Origin: Bordetella genomosp. 13
GTDB lineage: Bacteria; Pseudomonadota; Gammaproteobacteria; Burkholderiales; Burkholderiaceae_B
NCBI RefSeq assembly: GCF_002119665.1
Contig: NZ_CP021111.1
Coordinates: forward strand, 4,154,001-4,218,000
Length of the DNA: 64,000 nucleotides
Reading direction: 5' to 3'
Position 1 is the first letter of the stretch. Each line of letters begins with the position of its first letter. This document shows positions 7,673-15,042 of this stretch, piece by piece. A program made the translations under genes and the position numbers. The notes below the pieces were generated by a model. That model was not told where the DNA came from and searched no databases. It was given only the letters and a program-made list of their open reading frames with translations.

Positions 7673-7769
7673 CAGCCGTCCCCAGGGGACCGTTTCTGCC
7701 GACCGCCATGGAGATCTACTTCACGGCTTTGACAAGCCCTGTGCTCAGGATTTGCGCAGCAGATCGCGC
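7673..7769. repeat. Tandem repeat copy B, overlapping the 3' end of the replication gene
   Basis: This copy includes the true end of the gene at 7745-8983 and the GTCCCC-A-GGGGAC palindrome (7678-7690) just after its stop codon. It is probably the parental copy of the duplication. Confidence 0.65.
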
Positions 7770-8983
7770 AGGCGCTCGATGTGCTGCCGGGCCACCTCGG
7801 GCGGCACGACGTTGCGCGGCGGCTCGGTTGGTGGCGCTCGCGCCGCCGATGGTGTTGGCGGTGCCGGGCCGGTCTGCTTGGCCCAGGCATTGAACTCGCC
7901 GCGCATGGCGCGCTGGATGATGCCGAACAGATAACCGGCGGGGTTGCGGATGCCATGCTTGCCGCACCGTGCGGCCCATTCGTCCAGCACGGCCTGCCGC
8001 AGGGCAGCGTCCACCTGCTGCAACGCCATCTTGGCTCCGGCCTGCTGTTCCGCCTTCAGTTCCGCGAAGCGCTTGGGCCATTGCAGGTCGCCCAGCGCAC
8101 GCGCCTGCGCGGTAGTACGTACTTCATCAATACGACTACTACGTACTGTACGGTCCTGCTTCGAATTCCGAAGAGCGCCGTCTGGCGCGGGTTTCGGCCC
8201 TGCTTCGGATTCCGAAGATGGGCGATCGCCATTCCGAAGAAGGCTCGCGGGCCCTTCTTCGGAATCGTGGACCGCATCCTCCTGTGGATAACTTTCGGAG
8301 GCGGTGATGCCCTGGTCGGCCAGGCGCTCGGCGAGCACTTGCAGCCGCGACGGCAAGGTGCGTCCGGACAGCATCGGGTCGTCCGCGATCTCCTGGAGGG
8401 TGTTGAGTCCCACCACCTGGACGGCCTTGGCCGAATGCCCCAGCGACTGGCTGACCAGGGCCAGGTAGTCGGCGTCGAGTTGCATCGCCTCGAACGGCGT
8501 CAGCGGTTCGTCGTGCAGGACGTAGAGGTTGCCGAGGATGCGACCGGTCTTGGGGTCGCGCCGTCGTCGCACGAGGCTCAGCCAGCGCGTCAGGCGCAGC
8601 AGCGTCAGCGCCCGCGCCACGGTCTCATGGGAGGCCTGGCCTGCGCAGGGCATCGACGCCAGCCAGGGGCGCAACTGCTCATAGGTGGGAAATGCCGTGA
8701 CGCCATCGTCGTTGAGCATCAATCGGAACACCTGCCAGGCGTTGCGCTCCAGCGGTGTCAGGCGGCGGTCGAGGAACAGCCGCCGCGGCACGCTCTCGTG
8801 CCGATTGCCACTGAACAGGAAGGCGTCGCCGGACGTAGGAGGCGTGGGCGTTGGAGCAGGCAGGGACGCGGGAGCGCCAGAGCTGGACTTGGGCGCGAGG
8901 TCCTTCAGCGCAGCGTCGAACAGGTCGGCGAGTGCGATGGGGCCAGGGCGCTGGGCTCGTGGGGCGGTGTCGTCCACGGCCAT
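7745..8983 (-). CDS. STY4528-family pathogenicity-island replication protein
   Basis: A 412-residue protein of the STY4528 type found in ICE cores. A disordered Pro-rich leader (about 1-60) is followed by a winged-helix-like region (TPLERNAWQVFRLML, FPTYEQLRPWLA, SHETVARALTLLRLTRWLSL, KTGRILGNLYVLHDEPLTP). After a variable linker comes a conserved C-terminal block (WAARCGKHGIRNPAGYLFGI, IQRAMRGEFNAWA). The fold resembles plasmid replication initiators, so it probably acts in replication of the excised element; the exact activity is unproven. The start at 8983 lies three bases after the DUF2857 gene's stop, so the two are cotranscribed. Its 3' end is partly duplicated downstream. Confidence 0.85.
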   Translation of the reverse strand: MAVDDTAPRAQRPGPIALADLFDAALKDLAPKSSSGAPASLPAPTPTPPTSGDAFLFSGNRHESVPRRLFLDRRLTPLERNAWQVFRLMLNDDGVTAFPTYEQLRPWLASMPCAGQASHETVARALTLLRLTRWLSLVRRRRDPKTGRILGNLYVLHDEPLTPFEAMQLDADYLALVSQSLGHSAKAVQVVGLNTLQEIADDPMLSGRTLPSRLQVLAERLADQGITASESYPQEDAVHDSEEGPASLLRNGDRPSSESEAGPKPAPDGALRNSKQDRTVRSSRIDEVRTTAQARALGDLQWPKRFAELKAEQQAGAKMALQQVDAALRQAVLDEWAARCGKHGIRNPAGYLFGIIQRAMRGEFNAWAKQTGPAPPTPSAARAPPTEPPRNVVPPEVARQHIERLRDLLRKS

Positions 8984-8986
8984 GGC

Positions 8987-9547
8987 CTAGCCCAATCCCT
9001 GATCGACCCAGTTCCTGATCGCGGCCCAGACCACCGAGAGCGGCAGCGACATGCCCTCGGCCAGGTCCATGGCCGCATCGAGAATCGAGGTCTCGTCCTC
9101 CAGATCGACGTTCCTGCTGCTGGTCACGGCTTTCCATTGCCGCCACAGTTCGGTGTCCTGGGTCTCGTCCAGGACGGGGTGGCGCCCCTTGCGCTTGGGC
9201 AGGCCGAGGATCTCCCGCCGCAGGGCGACTTCCTGATGGGTCAGGCCATAGAAGCGGCTGACCATCTCCGTGCTGGCCCCCAGCCGCAGCATGCGATCGA
9301 CCGTGGCGATTTCCTTCTCCACGTCCTGTGCCTGGTTGAGCAGGCGCTGCAGCACTTCGCGGTTGACCGTGACCGAGCACCACGAGACGCTGGCGTTGGC
9401 CAGCACGCTGATCAGCGCGGGGTGCTTGAGCGCATCCAGCTCGGCCTCGCCGAAGCCCATGGCCTTGCAGCGGCGCAGTTGGCCGTTGCGAAGGTCATAC
9501 AGCGCCTGGGCAATCACGGCCTGGTTGAGCGGATGCGATGTGGACAT
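8987..9547 (-). CDS. DUF2857 domain protein of the ICE core
   Basis: The 186-residue protein begins MSTSHPLNQAV and contains helical segments and a helix-turn-helix-like stretch (STEMVSRFYGLTHQEVALRR, about residues 95-114) that resembles transcription-factor recognition helices of the FlhC-like class. A regulatory role is therefore possible, but its function is not established. The ATG at 9547 is taken as the start; the frame is open further upstream with no similarity. It lies 14 bases after parB and 3 bases before the replication gene, within the core operon. Confidence 0.82.
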   Translation of the reverse strand: MSTSHPLNQAVIAQALYDLRNGQLRRCKAMGFGEAELDALKHPALISVLANASVSWCSVTVNREVLQRLLNQAQDVEKEIATVDRMLRLGASTEMVSRFYGLTHQEVALRREILGLPKRKGRHPVLDETQDTELWRQWKAVTSSRNVDLEDETSILDAAMDLAEGMSLPLSVVWAAIRNWVDQGLG

Positions 9548-9561
9548 GCGGCCTCCCTCGC

Positions 9562-11241
9562 TCACGTCCCGGGCGCCGTGGTGCCGGCTTCCAGGTCCAG
9601 CAGACGCCGGGCGAGGCGCAGCAGCCGAAAGAGCTTGACCAACGCCGTGTCGCTCAAGCGCCTTGCGCCGCTGCCATGGCCTTGGCTCTGGCCGTGCAAC
9701 AGGGTCGGCAGGTCGGCGGCGAGCTGCGCGCCGTCCAGGCCCGCTTCGGCGACGGGCTGACCCGTCAGGGAAGTGAGCAGCGTCAGCACCGCGCGGCCGA
9801 GCGGCGACGGGGCTTGGCCGCGGGCGCGGCACGCAAACCCGATGCCATCGGCGCGATCCTCGATGCACTCGTCCAGGCCTGCCTCCCCGGCGATCTCGCG
9901 CGCGAACTGCGCGATGTGGATGCGCAGCCGATCGGGCGTGTCCAGGCCGGCGTCGATGTACCAGACGTCGGAGATCGGATAGAGTCCGCCGGCTTGCACC
10001 GGGATGGACTGCAGCACGCTCGCCGAGAAGTCGGGCGGCAGCGCATCGCCCAACTGGTCGGCGACCATGCGCTGGATCGATTGGAGCCGTTCTGTCGTCG
10101 GTGCTGGCGAGACGATGTGCTCGCGAAGCAGATCGCCCGGTGCGGCCGGCTGGCTTCCCGTGGCCGCTTCGCCAACCGCCGTGTCGTCGTGGCGCAAGGT
10201 GGGCTCGGACGCCGGAGGGCTGGCGGGTGGAGGACCGGCCGCCGCTGCAGGCGTGGCGATGGACGATGCTGCGCCCGGCGGAGTCGGCGTGCCGGCGGTG
10301 GGCGAAGGCAACGCCGGCTGCGCCGCAGGTGGCGTCGGGTCACTGACCAGCGCCCGGTGGCGGCTTTCCGATTCGGTCAGGTCCAGCGCCAGCACGTCGT
10401 AGCCGATGCCCAGCAGCTCGGACATCTGGCCGATCAGCTCGTCTTGCACGCGCTGCGGCGCGAACTCGTCGCCCTGCGTGTCGAACTGCGCCAGCACCTC
10501 CTGAAAGAAACTGTCGAAGTCCAGCGGCAGCGAACGGTCCTTGGCGTAGTGCTCCCAGGTGCGTTTGCAGGCCGTGCGCATGACCGACAGCCGCTCGACC
10601 TGGTGGCGCCCCAGGCCGCCATAGAGCACAGTGGGAATGGCGGGCAGCAGGTAGCGCACCGCGTCGGCCATGCGGGTGATGTGCGACCGCTGGACGGGGA
10701 AGCCATCGGCCGCCAGGCGGCGGGCCAGTTCCGACTGGCTCAGGGCGGCGCCGCTCTCCTGCTCGTAGAACTCCCGTGCTTTCTCGACGCCGAGCGCGCG
10801 CTCGATGAACGTGAGGCCGCCGCGCAGTTCGTTCTCGGCAAGATGCCCGGTCAGCGCGACGATTTCACCGCGCTCCGGCCATGGTCGGAACAGGCACGAT
10901 ATGCGGAAGAAGCGTTCTTCCTTGGTCTCCGACCAGAGTTCGCGCAGGATCGCCAGTCGCGTGTTGCCGCCGTTGCGGATGATGTAGTGGTCCTCGCCGG
11001 GCCTGCGCGTGATGGCCGGCGCCGCGTCCAGGCCGCGCTCGCGGATGGATGCCTTGATTTCCTCGTAAGCCGGGTTGCGCTTCATGCGCGGGTCATGGTC
11101 GTAGGGCCGCAACTGGTCCAGCGTCACGACCATGGGCGTGTCCGCGATCGGGTCGCTCAAGGCCGTAGCCGCTGGGCCGCTGCGCTCGAAGCCGGCCGCG
11201 AGCAGCTTGCCTGCCATGTCCTGCGAGGTCATGTCAGCCAT
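9562..11241 (-). CDS. parB: ParB-family partition protein of the ICE (PFGI-1 ParB type)
   Basis: The 559-residue protein has a ParB nuclease-like N-terminal domain: LRPYDHDPRMKRNPAYEEIKA, RRPGEDHYIIRNGGNTRLAIL (about residues 38-95), then a helix-turn-helix region with LSQSELARRLAADGFPVQRS and HITRMADAVRYLLPAIP. A long Pro/Ala linker (about 310-365) leads to a family-specific C-terminal domain. With the ParA at 11487 it forms the element's segregation/maintenance module; the conserved arginine of GGNTR suggests CTP-dependent clamping as in other ParB proteins. ATG 11241 is chosen because MADMTSQDMAGKLL follows, and it overlaps the small upstream gene by eight bases. No parS-like repeat was recognised in the window. 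Confidence 0.9.
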   Translation of the reverse strand: MADMTSQDMAGKLLAAGFERSGPAATALSDPIADTPMVVTLDQLRPYDHDPRMKRNPAYEEIKASIRERGLDAAPAITRRPGEDHYIIRNGGNTRLAILRELWSETKEERFFRISCLFRPWPERGEIVALTGHLAENELRGGLTFIERALGVEKAREFYEQESGAALSQSELARRLAADGFPVQRSHITRMADAVRYLLPAIPTVLYGGLGRHQVERLSVMRTACKRTWEHYAKDRSLPLDFDSFFQEVLAQFDTQGDEFAPQRVQDELIGQMSELLGIGYDVLALDLTESESRHRALVSDPTPPAAQPALPSPTAGTPTPPGAASSIATPAAAAGPPPASPPASEPTLRHDDTAVGEAATGSQPAAPGDLLREHIVSPAPTTERLQSIQRMVADQLGDALPPDFSASVLQSIPVQAGGLYPISDVWYIDAGLDTPDRLRIHIAQFAREIAGEAGLDECIEDRADGIGFACRARGQAPSPLGRAVLTLLTSLTGQPVAEAGLDGAQLAADLPTLLHGQSQGHGSGARRLSDTALVKLFRLLRLARRLLDLEAGTTAPGT

Positions 11242-11503
11242 GGCCGCACCCCTCGCAGTCCCCACGACCGCCGGCCGGCGCCATGCGGGCCTCTCGCTCG
11301 GCGCGGCGGATCTGCGCACGGGCGTTCAATTCGGCCCGGTGGTCACTCGCTGTCGAACTCGTGTAGATCGCCGCGCAGCCGGCCTTGGTGAACTTGAGGT
11401 GCCCGCCCGGCGTGCGCTTGACGTGCCAGCCCTCACCGACCGCGAACTCGATCAGGGCGCGCAGCCGCTTGTGGCCGCGGGCCAGCTCATGTGCGTTCGC
11501 CAT
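11234..11503 (-). CDS. Small HicA-fold protein between parA and parB (Shi position)
   Basis: The 89-residue protein carries GWHVKRTPGGHLKFTKAG followed by a conserved SSTASDHRA stretch, the pattern of HicA-type small RNA-binding folds: a glycine-rich G-H-x-K strand that in HicA toxins contains the catalytic His. The C-terminus is basic and then Gly/Cys-rich. The gene overlaps the end of parA by 17 bases and the start of parB by 8, so its level is tied to theirs. No HicB-like antitoxin gene is adjacent. In ICEclc a small gene at this place, shi, slows growth of transfer-competent cells. I infer an equivalent role; RNase activity is unproven. Confidence 0.78.
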   Translation of the reverse strand: MANAHELARGHKRLRALIEFAVGEGWHVKRTPGGHLKFTKAGCAAIYTSSTASDHRAELNARAQIRRAEREARMAPAGGRGDCEGCGHG

Positions 11504-12362
11504 GGGGCCTCCCAGGATCAAGAGGTCGCTGCGGGCGGCCGGATACTTGAGCCAGTCGGTCCTGCCATTGCGGGAACAACTCGCTGGCGAGCGCGCGCAT
11601 CGTGTCGAGCGCGGCAGGGGCGACTCTGCCGGGCGGCTGGCGGTGCTCGACCCGATGCACCGGCAGGCCGCGCGTTGCGGCACGTGGATACGCTTCTATG
11701 GCCGGCACGTCGGTGGCGAGCACGCGGATGCCGGCGCTGTCCTGGAACAGGTCGCGCAAGGCCTGCTGGATCAGCCGTGCGTTGGCGGACACCGGGTGGA
11801 CGCGGTTGATGAGCAAGTGCAGCGGCGGCGGTTCGATGCCCAGGTGCCGGTACGGCGCAATGTCTTCGAGCAACTGCATGGTGCCGCGCCGCAGCTCGCG
11901 TGCCGCGAGGATCTCCGGCGTGACGGGCGACAGCGCGAGATCGGAGGCGAGCACCGCCATCTCCAGCAGCACGGAACGCGCGCCCTGGGTGTCGATCAGC
12001 ACCAGGTCGTAGAGGGGAGCAAGTGCTGGCAGCAGATGCCGCAACCGCAGGCGGCCATCCGGCGCATGCAGCAACAACGTGTTCAGCTCGCCCCGGTGGT
12101 CGTCGGACAGCACCAGGTCCAGGCCCGCGATGATCGTGCGGGACACGAGCTGGCCAAGGTCGCGCTCGTTGAAGGCCAACAGCTCATAGATGCCGCCCGG
12201 CGCGCGCTGGGTCAGTTCGTAGTAGGAGGACAAGGTGGGCTGCACGTCGAGATCGAGCAGCAGCACGCGCAGGCCCGCGTCCGCGGCGAGCCCGCCCAGG
12301 TTGGCGGCCGTCGTGGTCTTGCCGACGCCGCCCTTCGTTGAAATGATGGACACGACCTGCAT
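11487..12362 (-). CDS. parA: ParA-family ATPase of the ICE
   Basis: The 291-residue P-loop ATPase has the deviant Walker A motif KGGVGKTT at residues 10-17, Walker A' LLLDLDVQPT (Asp37, Asp39) and Walker B LVLIDTQGA near residue 120. It belongs to the short ParA type without an N-terminal helix-turn-helix, so it relies on AlpA or ParB for DNA contacts. With ParB it would maintain the excised or replicating element. The gene follows alpA (43-base gap) and overlaps the small HicA-like gene. Expression probably comes from the alpA promoter at 12661-12717. The C-terminus is Pro/Arg-rich beyond the usual fold. Confidence 0.93.
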   Translation of the reverse strand: MQVVSIISTKGGVGKTTTAANLGGLAADAGLRVLLLDLDVQPTLSSYYELTQRAPGGIYELLAFNERDLGQLVSRTIIAGLDLVLSDDHRGELNTLLLHAPDGRLRLRHLLPALAPLYDLVLIDTQGARSVLLEMAVLASDLALSPVTPEILAARELRRGTMQLLEDIAPYRHLGIEPPPLHLLINRVHPVSANARLIQQALRDLFQDSAGIRVLATDVPAIEAYPRAATRGLPVHRVEHRQPPGRVAPAALDTMRALASELFPQWQDRLAQVSGRPQRPLDPGRPHGERT

Positions 12363-12404
12363 GGCGCTCTCCGGCTGGGAATGGGAAGTCCGCGGGAGAG
12401 CGGG

Positions 12405-12617
12405 TCAGGTCCGGTGGTTGAGGCGCTCGGCGATCCACTGGTCGATTTCGATCGAATCCCAGCCGACAGCGCGCACGCCCAGGCGCAGCGCCTGAGGGAA
12501 CTGGCGCTTCTTCATCAGGTTGTAGATGTGGGCGCGTTTGAAGCCGGACTTCGCTTCGACTTCATCGAGCCGCAGGATGCGGCGCTCGTTCGGCGGGAGT
12601 ACAGGGGTCTGCGACAT
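12405..12617 (-). CDS. alpA: AlpA-family excisionase-like regulator
   Basis: A 70-residue winged helix-turn-helix protein of the AlpA/MerR-like excisionase class (ILRLDEVEAKSGFKRAHIYN, then LMKKRQFPQALRLG and WDSIEIDQWIAERL). In other elements AlpA activates integrase or excision and core genes; in ICEclc it is the first gene of the core operon with a tightly repressed, bistable promoter. ATG 12617 is chosen because AGGAG lies eight bases upstream; a GTG at 12626 would overlap that site. It heads the parA-shi-parB unit. Confidence 0.92.
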   Translation of the reverse strand: MSQTPVLPPNERRILRLDEVEAKSGFKRAHIYNLMKKRQFPQALRLGVRAVGWDSIEIDQWIAERLNHRT

Positions 12618-12660
12618 GGCGGTCACTCCTGAACGCTCGGTGGCGTTTGTTGGCGTGACC

Positions 12661-12717
12661 TCTATTCAATAGACCTGGCTGCGGAAAGACATTGCAAATG
12701 CAATCTCCGCGATTGCA
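12661..12717 (-). promoter_or_regulatory. Predicted alpA promoter with two palindromic operators
   Basis: Minus-strand -35 TTGCAA (12697-12692) and -10 TCTATT (12673-12668) are 18 bases apart. Two dyads overlap them: TCTATT-C-AATAGA (12661-12673) on the -10, and TGCAATC-N5-GATTGCA (12699-12717) just upstream of the -35. This arrangement suits a repressor. No repressor gene like mfsR is recognisable beside it; the unknown gene at 12736 lies in its place. Confidence 0.6.
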
Positions 12718-12735
12718 CATACAAGCTGGATAACC

Positions 12736-13482
12736 TCATGCGCTTGCGCTACGAACGTACCTCTTAGCGTTGGCGAACTTTCCGTTTAAGGTGCGCTCAG
12801 TGATGCCCATGGTGCCGCCGTAGTGGGCGACCAATGCAGAGACAAGGGCCTCCTGCGTTTTGAAGCTGGAATAGGGCACGCCTGAAGGCGACTGGCTCAG
12901 CATCAGCGTCAACATCCCTCCAATGATGTTGAGATAGGTCGTTTCCGCCCGTTCGCTGATCTCGCATTGCTTGGATGCCAACAGCACCGAGGATTGCTTG
13001 AGTAGCGTGTCGTGCTGCTCCTGCAGTTCTCGCATCTCACGTCGGGCTTGTTCAAGCGCGGCCTGAAGGGCCAGCCGCTCCACGAGGATCGCCTGTCCTG
13101 TTTCCATGGTGATGAAAGGATGCGCCATGCGTTCGCCACGGCTGAACAGAAATCCTGGCCGGTGCTCGGGATAGTGGGTGCGCATCCAGCGTTTTAGATC
13201 GACATGGCGAACAGTCAGATCCAGAGAATTGAGCAGGTTCGGATCATTGAGCGTGATCCCGTTCTTGCCGTAGGGCAGCTCTCCGTTGAGGATGCCGTCA
13301 TAGATACGTTCCGAGTGCAGCCGGCACTCATTCCATCGAGGGCAGTTCAGCGACCGAGGCAGGACACGCGGTGACGCGATCGTGGCCAGGATCATCGGGA
13401 GATACCGCAGCAACCCAGCCCATCGGATGGCCGCCTCGATGGGACGATAGAACACCTTTGATGTTGAAATGTCCTTGTGCAT
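12736..13482 (-). CDS. Unknown protein next to alpA, with coiled coil
   Basis: I do not recognise this 248-residue protein. The N-terminal region (about 1-30) has a hydrophobic stretch (IRWAGLLRYLPMILATI). The middle contains a pattern of small domains (CPRWNECRLHSERIYDGILNG, then LKRWMRTHYPEHRPGFLFS). Residues about 130-170 form a coiled coil rich in Glu, Gln and Arg. The C-terminus ends in a TERTLNGKFANAKRYV stretch like the ends of several mobile-element proteins. No catalytic motif is seen. AAGGAGACGAAGAC before ATG 13482 is a strong ribosome site. It runs in the same direction as alpA and ends 119 bases before it, so it could regulate the alpA operators; this is a guess from position. 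Confidence 0.72.
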   Translation of the reverse strand: MHKDISTSKVFYRPIEAAIRWAGLLRYLPMILATIASPRVLPRSLNCPRWNECRLHSERIYDGILNGELPYGKNGITLNDPNLLNSLDLTVRHVDLKRWMRTHYPEHRPGFLFSRGERMAHPFITMETGQAILVERLALQAALEQARREMRELQEQHDTLLKQSSVLLASKQCEISERAETTYLNIIGGMLTLMLSQSPSGVPYSSFKTQEALVSALVAHYGGTMGITERTLNGKFANAKRYVRSASA

Positions 13483-13932
13483 GTCTTCGTCTCCTTTCGG
13501 GTGCGCTACATCACCGGCTCCTTTCTTGCCCAAGGGCTGTTGTGTCGTTATGGCCTGCGACGGACGCTTGAGGCGATGCCCTAAGCGAAGGCGGAGGAGG
13601 CCATTGGCGTCCGCCGCAGGTGGCCTTGTCTTGCTTGATATGCAAGAATCGATCAGTTGCCGGCCCATCGAGCGATGAGGACGCAAGCTCGATATTGGCG
13701 CTCACGGTACCAGCGTCATAGGTGGCGCAAAGCCCATCAAGACCGATTTGGTATGGTCTGATATCCAGACGGTTCAAGACCAGCGAGTTGAAGCGTTCGA
13801 CGCCCCTACGTCCAGTTGGGGACTGGAAATCAGCGGTTAGTGATGCATCGCTCCACATGCTGATATATCGACAAAGTATCTGCCGCAGTACCAGTGACCC
13901 TGCCAGGTTGCCCCAGCACATAGGAGACGGAG
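13483..13932. other. Gap between the unknown gene and the DUF305 gene
   Basis: These 450 bases must contain the promoters of the two divergent genes. A minus-strand open frame of 162 codons overlaps it but has no ribosome site or family signature. AT content is higher than in the neighbours. No clear operator was found. Confidence 0.45.
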
Positions 13933-14433
13933 ATGGCTGAACATTCCCATGAACATCAACATCACACATCCGGTCAGATGGGTAAGCACGGCCGACCATA
14001 CGCCAAGTTCTGGGTGAACATGGTGTTGGGCCTCGTCGTCATGTACTTCGTAATGTTCAGCATGATCGACGGCGCCAGGGACTTCAGAAACAATCTCAAC
14101 ATGCTCTACATGGCGGTCACTATGTGGGCGCCAATGGGCATCTTCATGCTAGCGACAATGCCCGGCATGTTTCCAAACCGGCGGCTCAATCTCGTGCTGT
14201 ACGGCTTGTTTGCCGTTCTCACACTCGGTTCTTTTGCCGCTACCCGTGCTCAAACCGGAATCGGCGATCGACAGTTCATCGCGTCTATGGTCCCGCACCA
14301 TTCGGGAGCGATCCTCATGTGCCGCGAGGCGCAGCTCTCAGATCCGGAACTCGTCAACCTATGCCAAGCGATTTCCGATGGCCAGCGCGCGGAGATCGAG
14401 CAGATGAACCGGATTGCTGCACGCCTTCGTTGA
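13933..14433 (+). CDS. DUF305 membrane protein with His/Met-rich metal-binding features
   Basis: The 166-residue protein starts with a histidine cluster (HSHEHQHH) and has three hydrophobic helices at about 26-45, 57-77 and 87-103, followed by a periplasmic or cytoplasmic DUF305 half-domain with the diagnostic FIASMVPHHSGAILMC. His-His plus many Met residues suggest copper or other soft-metal binding, as in CopM-like DUF305 proteins. TAGGAGACGGAG precedes ATG 13933. It is the last gene before the element's right end, about 390 bases from attR, and may be part of the metal cargo. Confidence 0.85.
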   Translation: MAEHSHEHQHHTSGQMGKHGRPYAKFWVNMVLGLVVMYFVMFSMIDGARDFRNNLNMLYMAVTMWAPMGIFMLATMPGMFPNRRLNLVLYGLFAVLTLGSFAATRAQTGIGDRQFIASMVPHHSGAILMCREAQLSDPELVNLCQAISDGQRAEIEQMNRIAARLR

Positions 14434-14723
14434 GGCTGGCTGCCACTACACTGGCGCCGCGTTGCGCTCCGGCGAAGTTAGCCGCAGCGATGTAAAGATG
14501 AGTACTTGCGGTGTTCCGATGCCGGCGGTTGTGTCCTACAGCCGTCCAGGTGCCAGGTAGTCCACGCGACACCACCCCGCGCTGCCTGCGGAGCGAGCGC
14601 AAGTCATGATCGTCGCAAGTTGGAGTTCGATAGCGAACCCGCTCAGCAGCTGGACGCATCAGGCGTAACGACGGGTGGATGGATCATCCTTGGACGCTGG
14701 TGGAAGTGGTTGGATGAACTTTG

Positions 14724-14752
14724 TTGCCGAGGGCGAAAAACAAGGCTATAAT
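14724..14752 (+). promoter_or_regulatory. Strong outward-facing promoter at the ICE right end (Pcirc-like)
   Basis: -35 TTGCCG (14724-14729), 17-base spacer, perfect -10 TATAAT (14747-14752), reading toward attR about 70 bases away. No gene lies between it and the chromosome terminator. In clc-type elements an outward promoter at this end drives the integrase gene once the ends are joined in the circle. Confidence 0.75.
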
Positions 14753-14820
14753 TGAGTTCTTCGCTGATCACCACAGTGGAGAAAGTGATTGGGAAACAGA
14801 GACTTAGCGCTCTAGTGCAT

Positions 14821-14838
14821 GACTCGTCTCCCGCTCCA
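14821..14838. other. attR: 18-bp copy of a tRNA-Gly 3' end
   Basis: GACTCGTCTCCCGCTCCA matches bases 25981-25998 at the end of the intact tRNA-Gly in this window at 17 of 18 positions. The rest of a tRNA is absent upstream, so it is a duplicated end left by integration. Chromosomal sequence with a terminator follows directly. Confidence 0.88.
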
Positions 14839-14881
14839 GAATTTGCCATGCAGATGCGCGCGCAAACTGCATGATGCGATG

Positions 14882-14907
14882 AAAAGGCCCCTTCGGGGCC
14901 TTTTTTC
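14882..14907 (+). terminator. Rho-independent terminator after attR
   Basis: AAAAGGCCCC-TTC-GGGGCC-TTTTTT forms a stem with a run of six T. It sits where a tRNA-Gly terminator is expected, as at 26038-26062. It would also stop outward transcription from 14724-14752. Confidence 0.85.
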
Positions 14908-15004
14908 ATTTCCGCTTGCGGCAGCAAGTCTCGCGACGCCACCCCATTCAGCGCGATCGCGCAGGCATGTCTCCCCCCCCCTCGCATGAAGCACGTGCAC
15001 TGCT

Positions 15005-15042
15005 GAAAAGCAGGCGGGCGAGACATCGCTGCCTCGCCCGCC
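15005..15042 (-). terminator. Terminator of the first Bug receptor gene
   Basis: On the minus strand perfect arms GGCGGGCGAG and CTCGCCCGCC (15042-15033, 15022-15013) are followed by TGCTTTTC. It lies 64 bases after the stop codon at 15106. Confidence 0.7.

Larger units (their letters stand above)
7316..7744. other. 429-base gene-free stretch inside the core operon
   Basis: It holds a perfect palindrome (7436-7452), two imperfect tandem copies (7556-7650, 7673-7769) and related GTCCCC-A-GGGGAC palindromes inside each copy. No protein-coding potential is convincing. It separates the replication gene from the PFL_4669-type operon. Confidence 0.6.
1..14838. mobile_element. Right-hand part of a clc/PFGI-1-class ICE
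   Basis: The block topB, ssb, DUF3158, PFL_4669-type, STY4528-type, DUF2857, parB, small HicA-like gene, parA and alpA is the conserved maintenance core of this ICE class, here all on the minus strand. It ends at 14821-14838 in an 18-base copy of a tRNA-Gly 3' end, the insertion site used by clc-type elements. Metal-resistance cargo lies at the left. Integrase, relaxase and type IV secretion genes are not in the window, so the left border is unknown. Whether the element is still mobile cannot be judged from this part. Confidence 0.88.

Noticed and set aside
9538-11391. 617-codon open frame on the plus strand
   Set aside because: Antisense shadow of parB; its translation has no family features.
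12692-12717. parS sites for the ICE ParB in the alpA region
   Set aside because: The dyads do not resemble the chromosomal parS consensus (TGTTTCACGTGAAACA) and lie on promoter elements.
13511-13999. 162-codon minus-strand open frame
   Set aside because: No ribosome site, no family features, and it overlaps both the DUF305 start and the unknown gene's leader.
14506-14751. 81-codon plus-strand open frame at the ICE end
   Set aside because: No ribosome site and arginine/cysteine-rich random-looking sequence; the stretch carries the outward promoter instead.
14821-14838. A truncated tRNA-Gly gene
   Set aside because: Only the last 18 bases of a tRNA are present; no anticodon or D-arm can be formed. 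It is an attachment-site copy.
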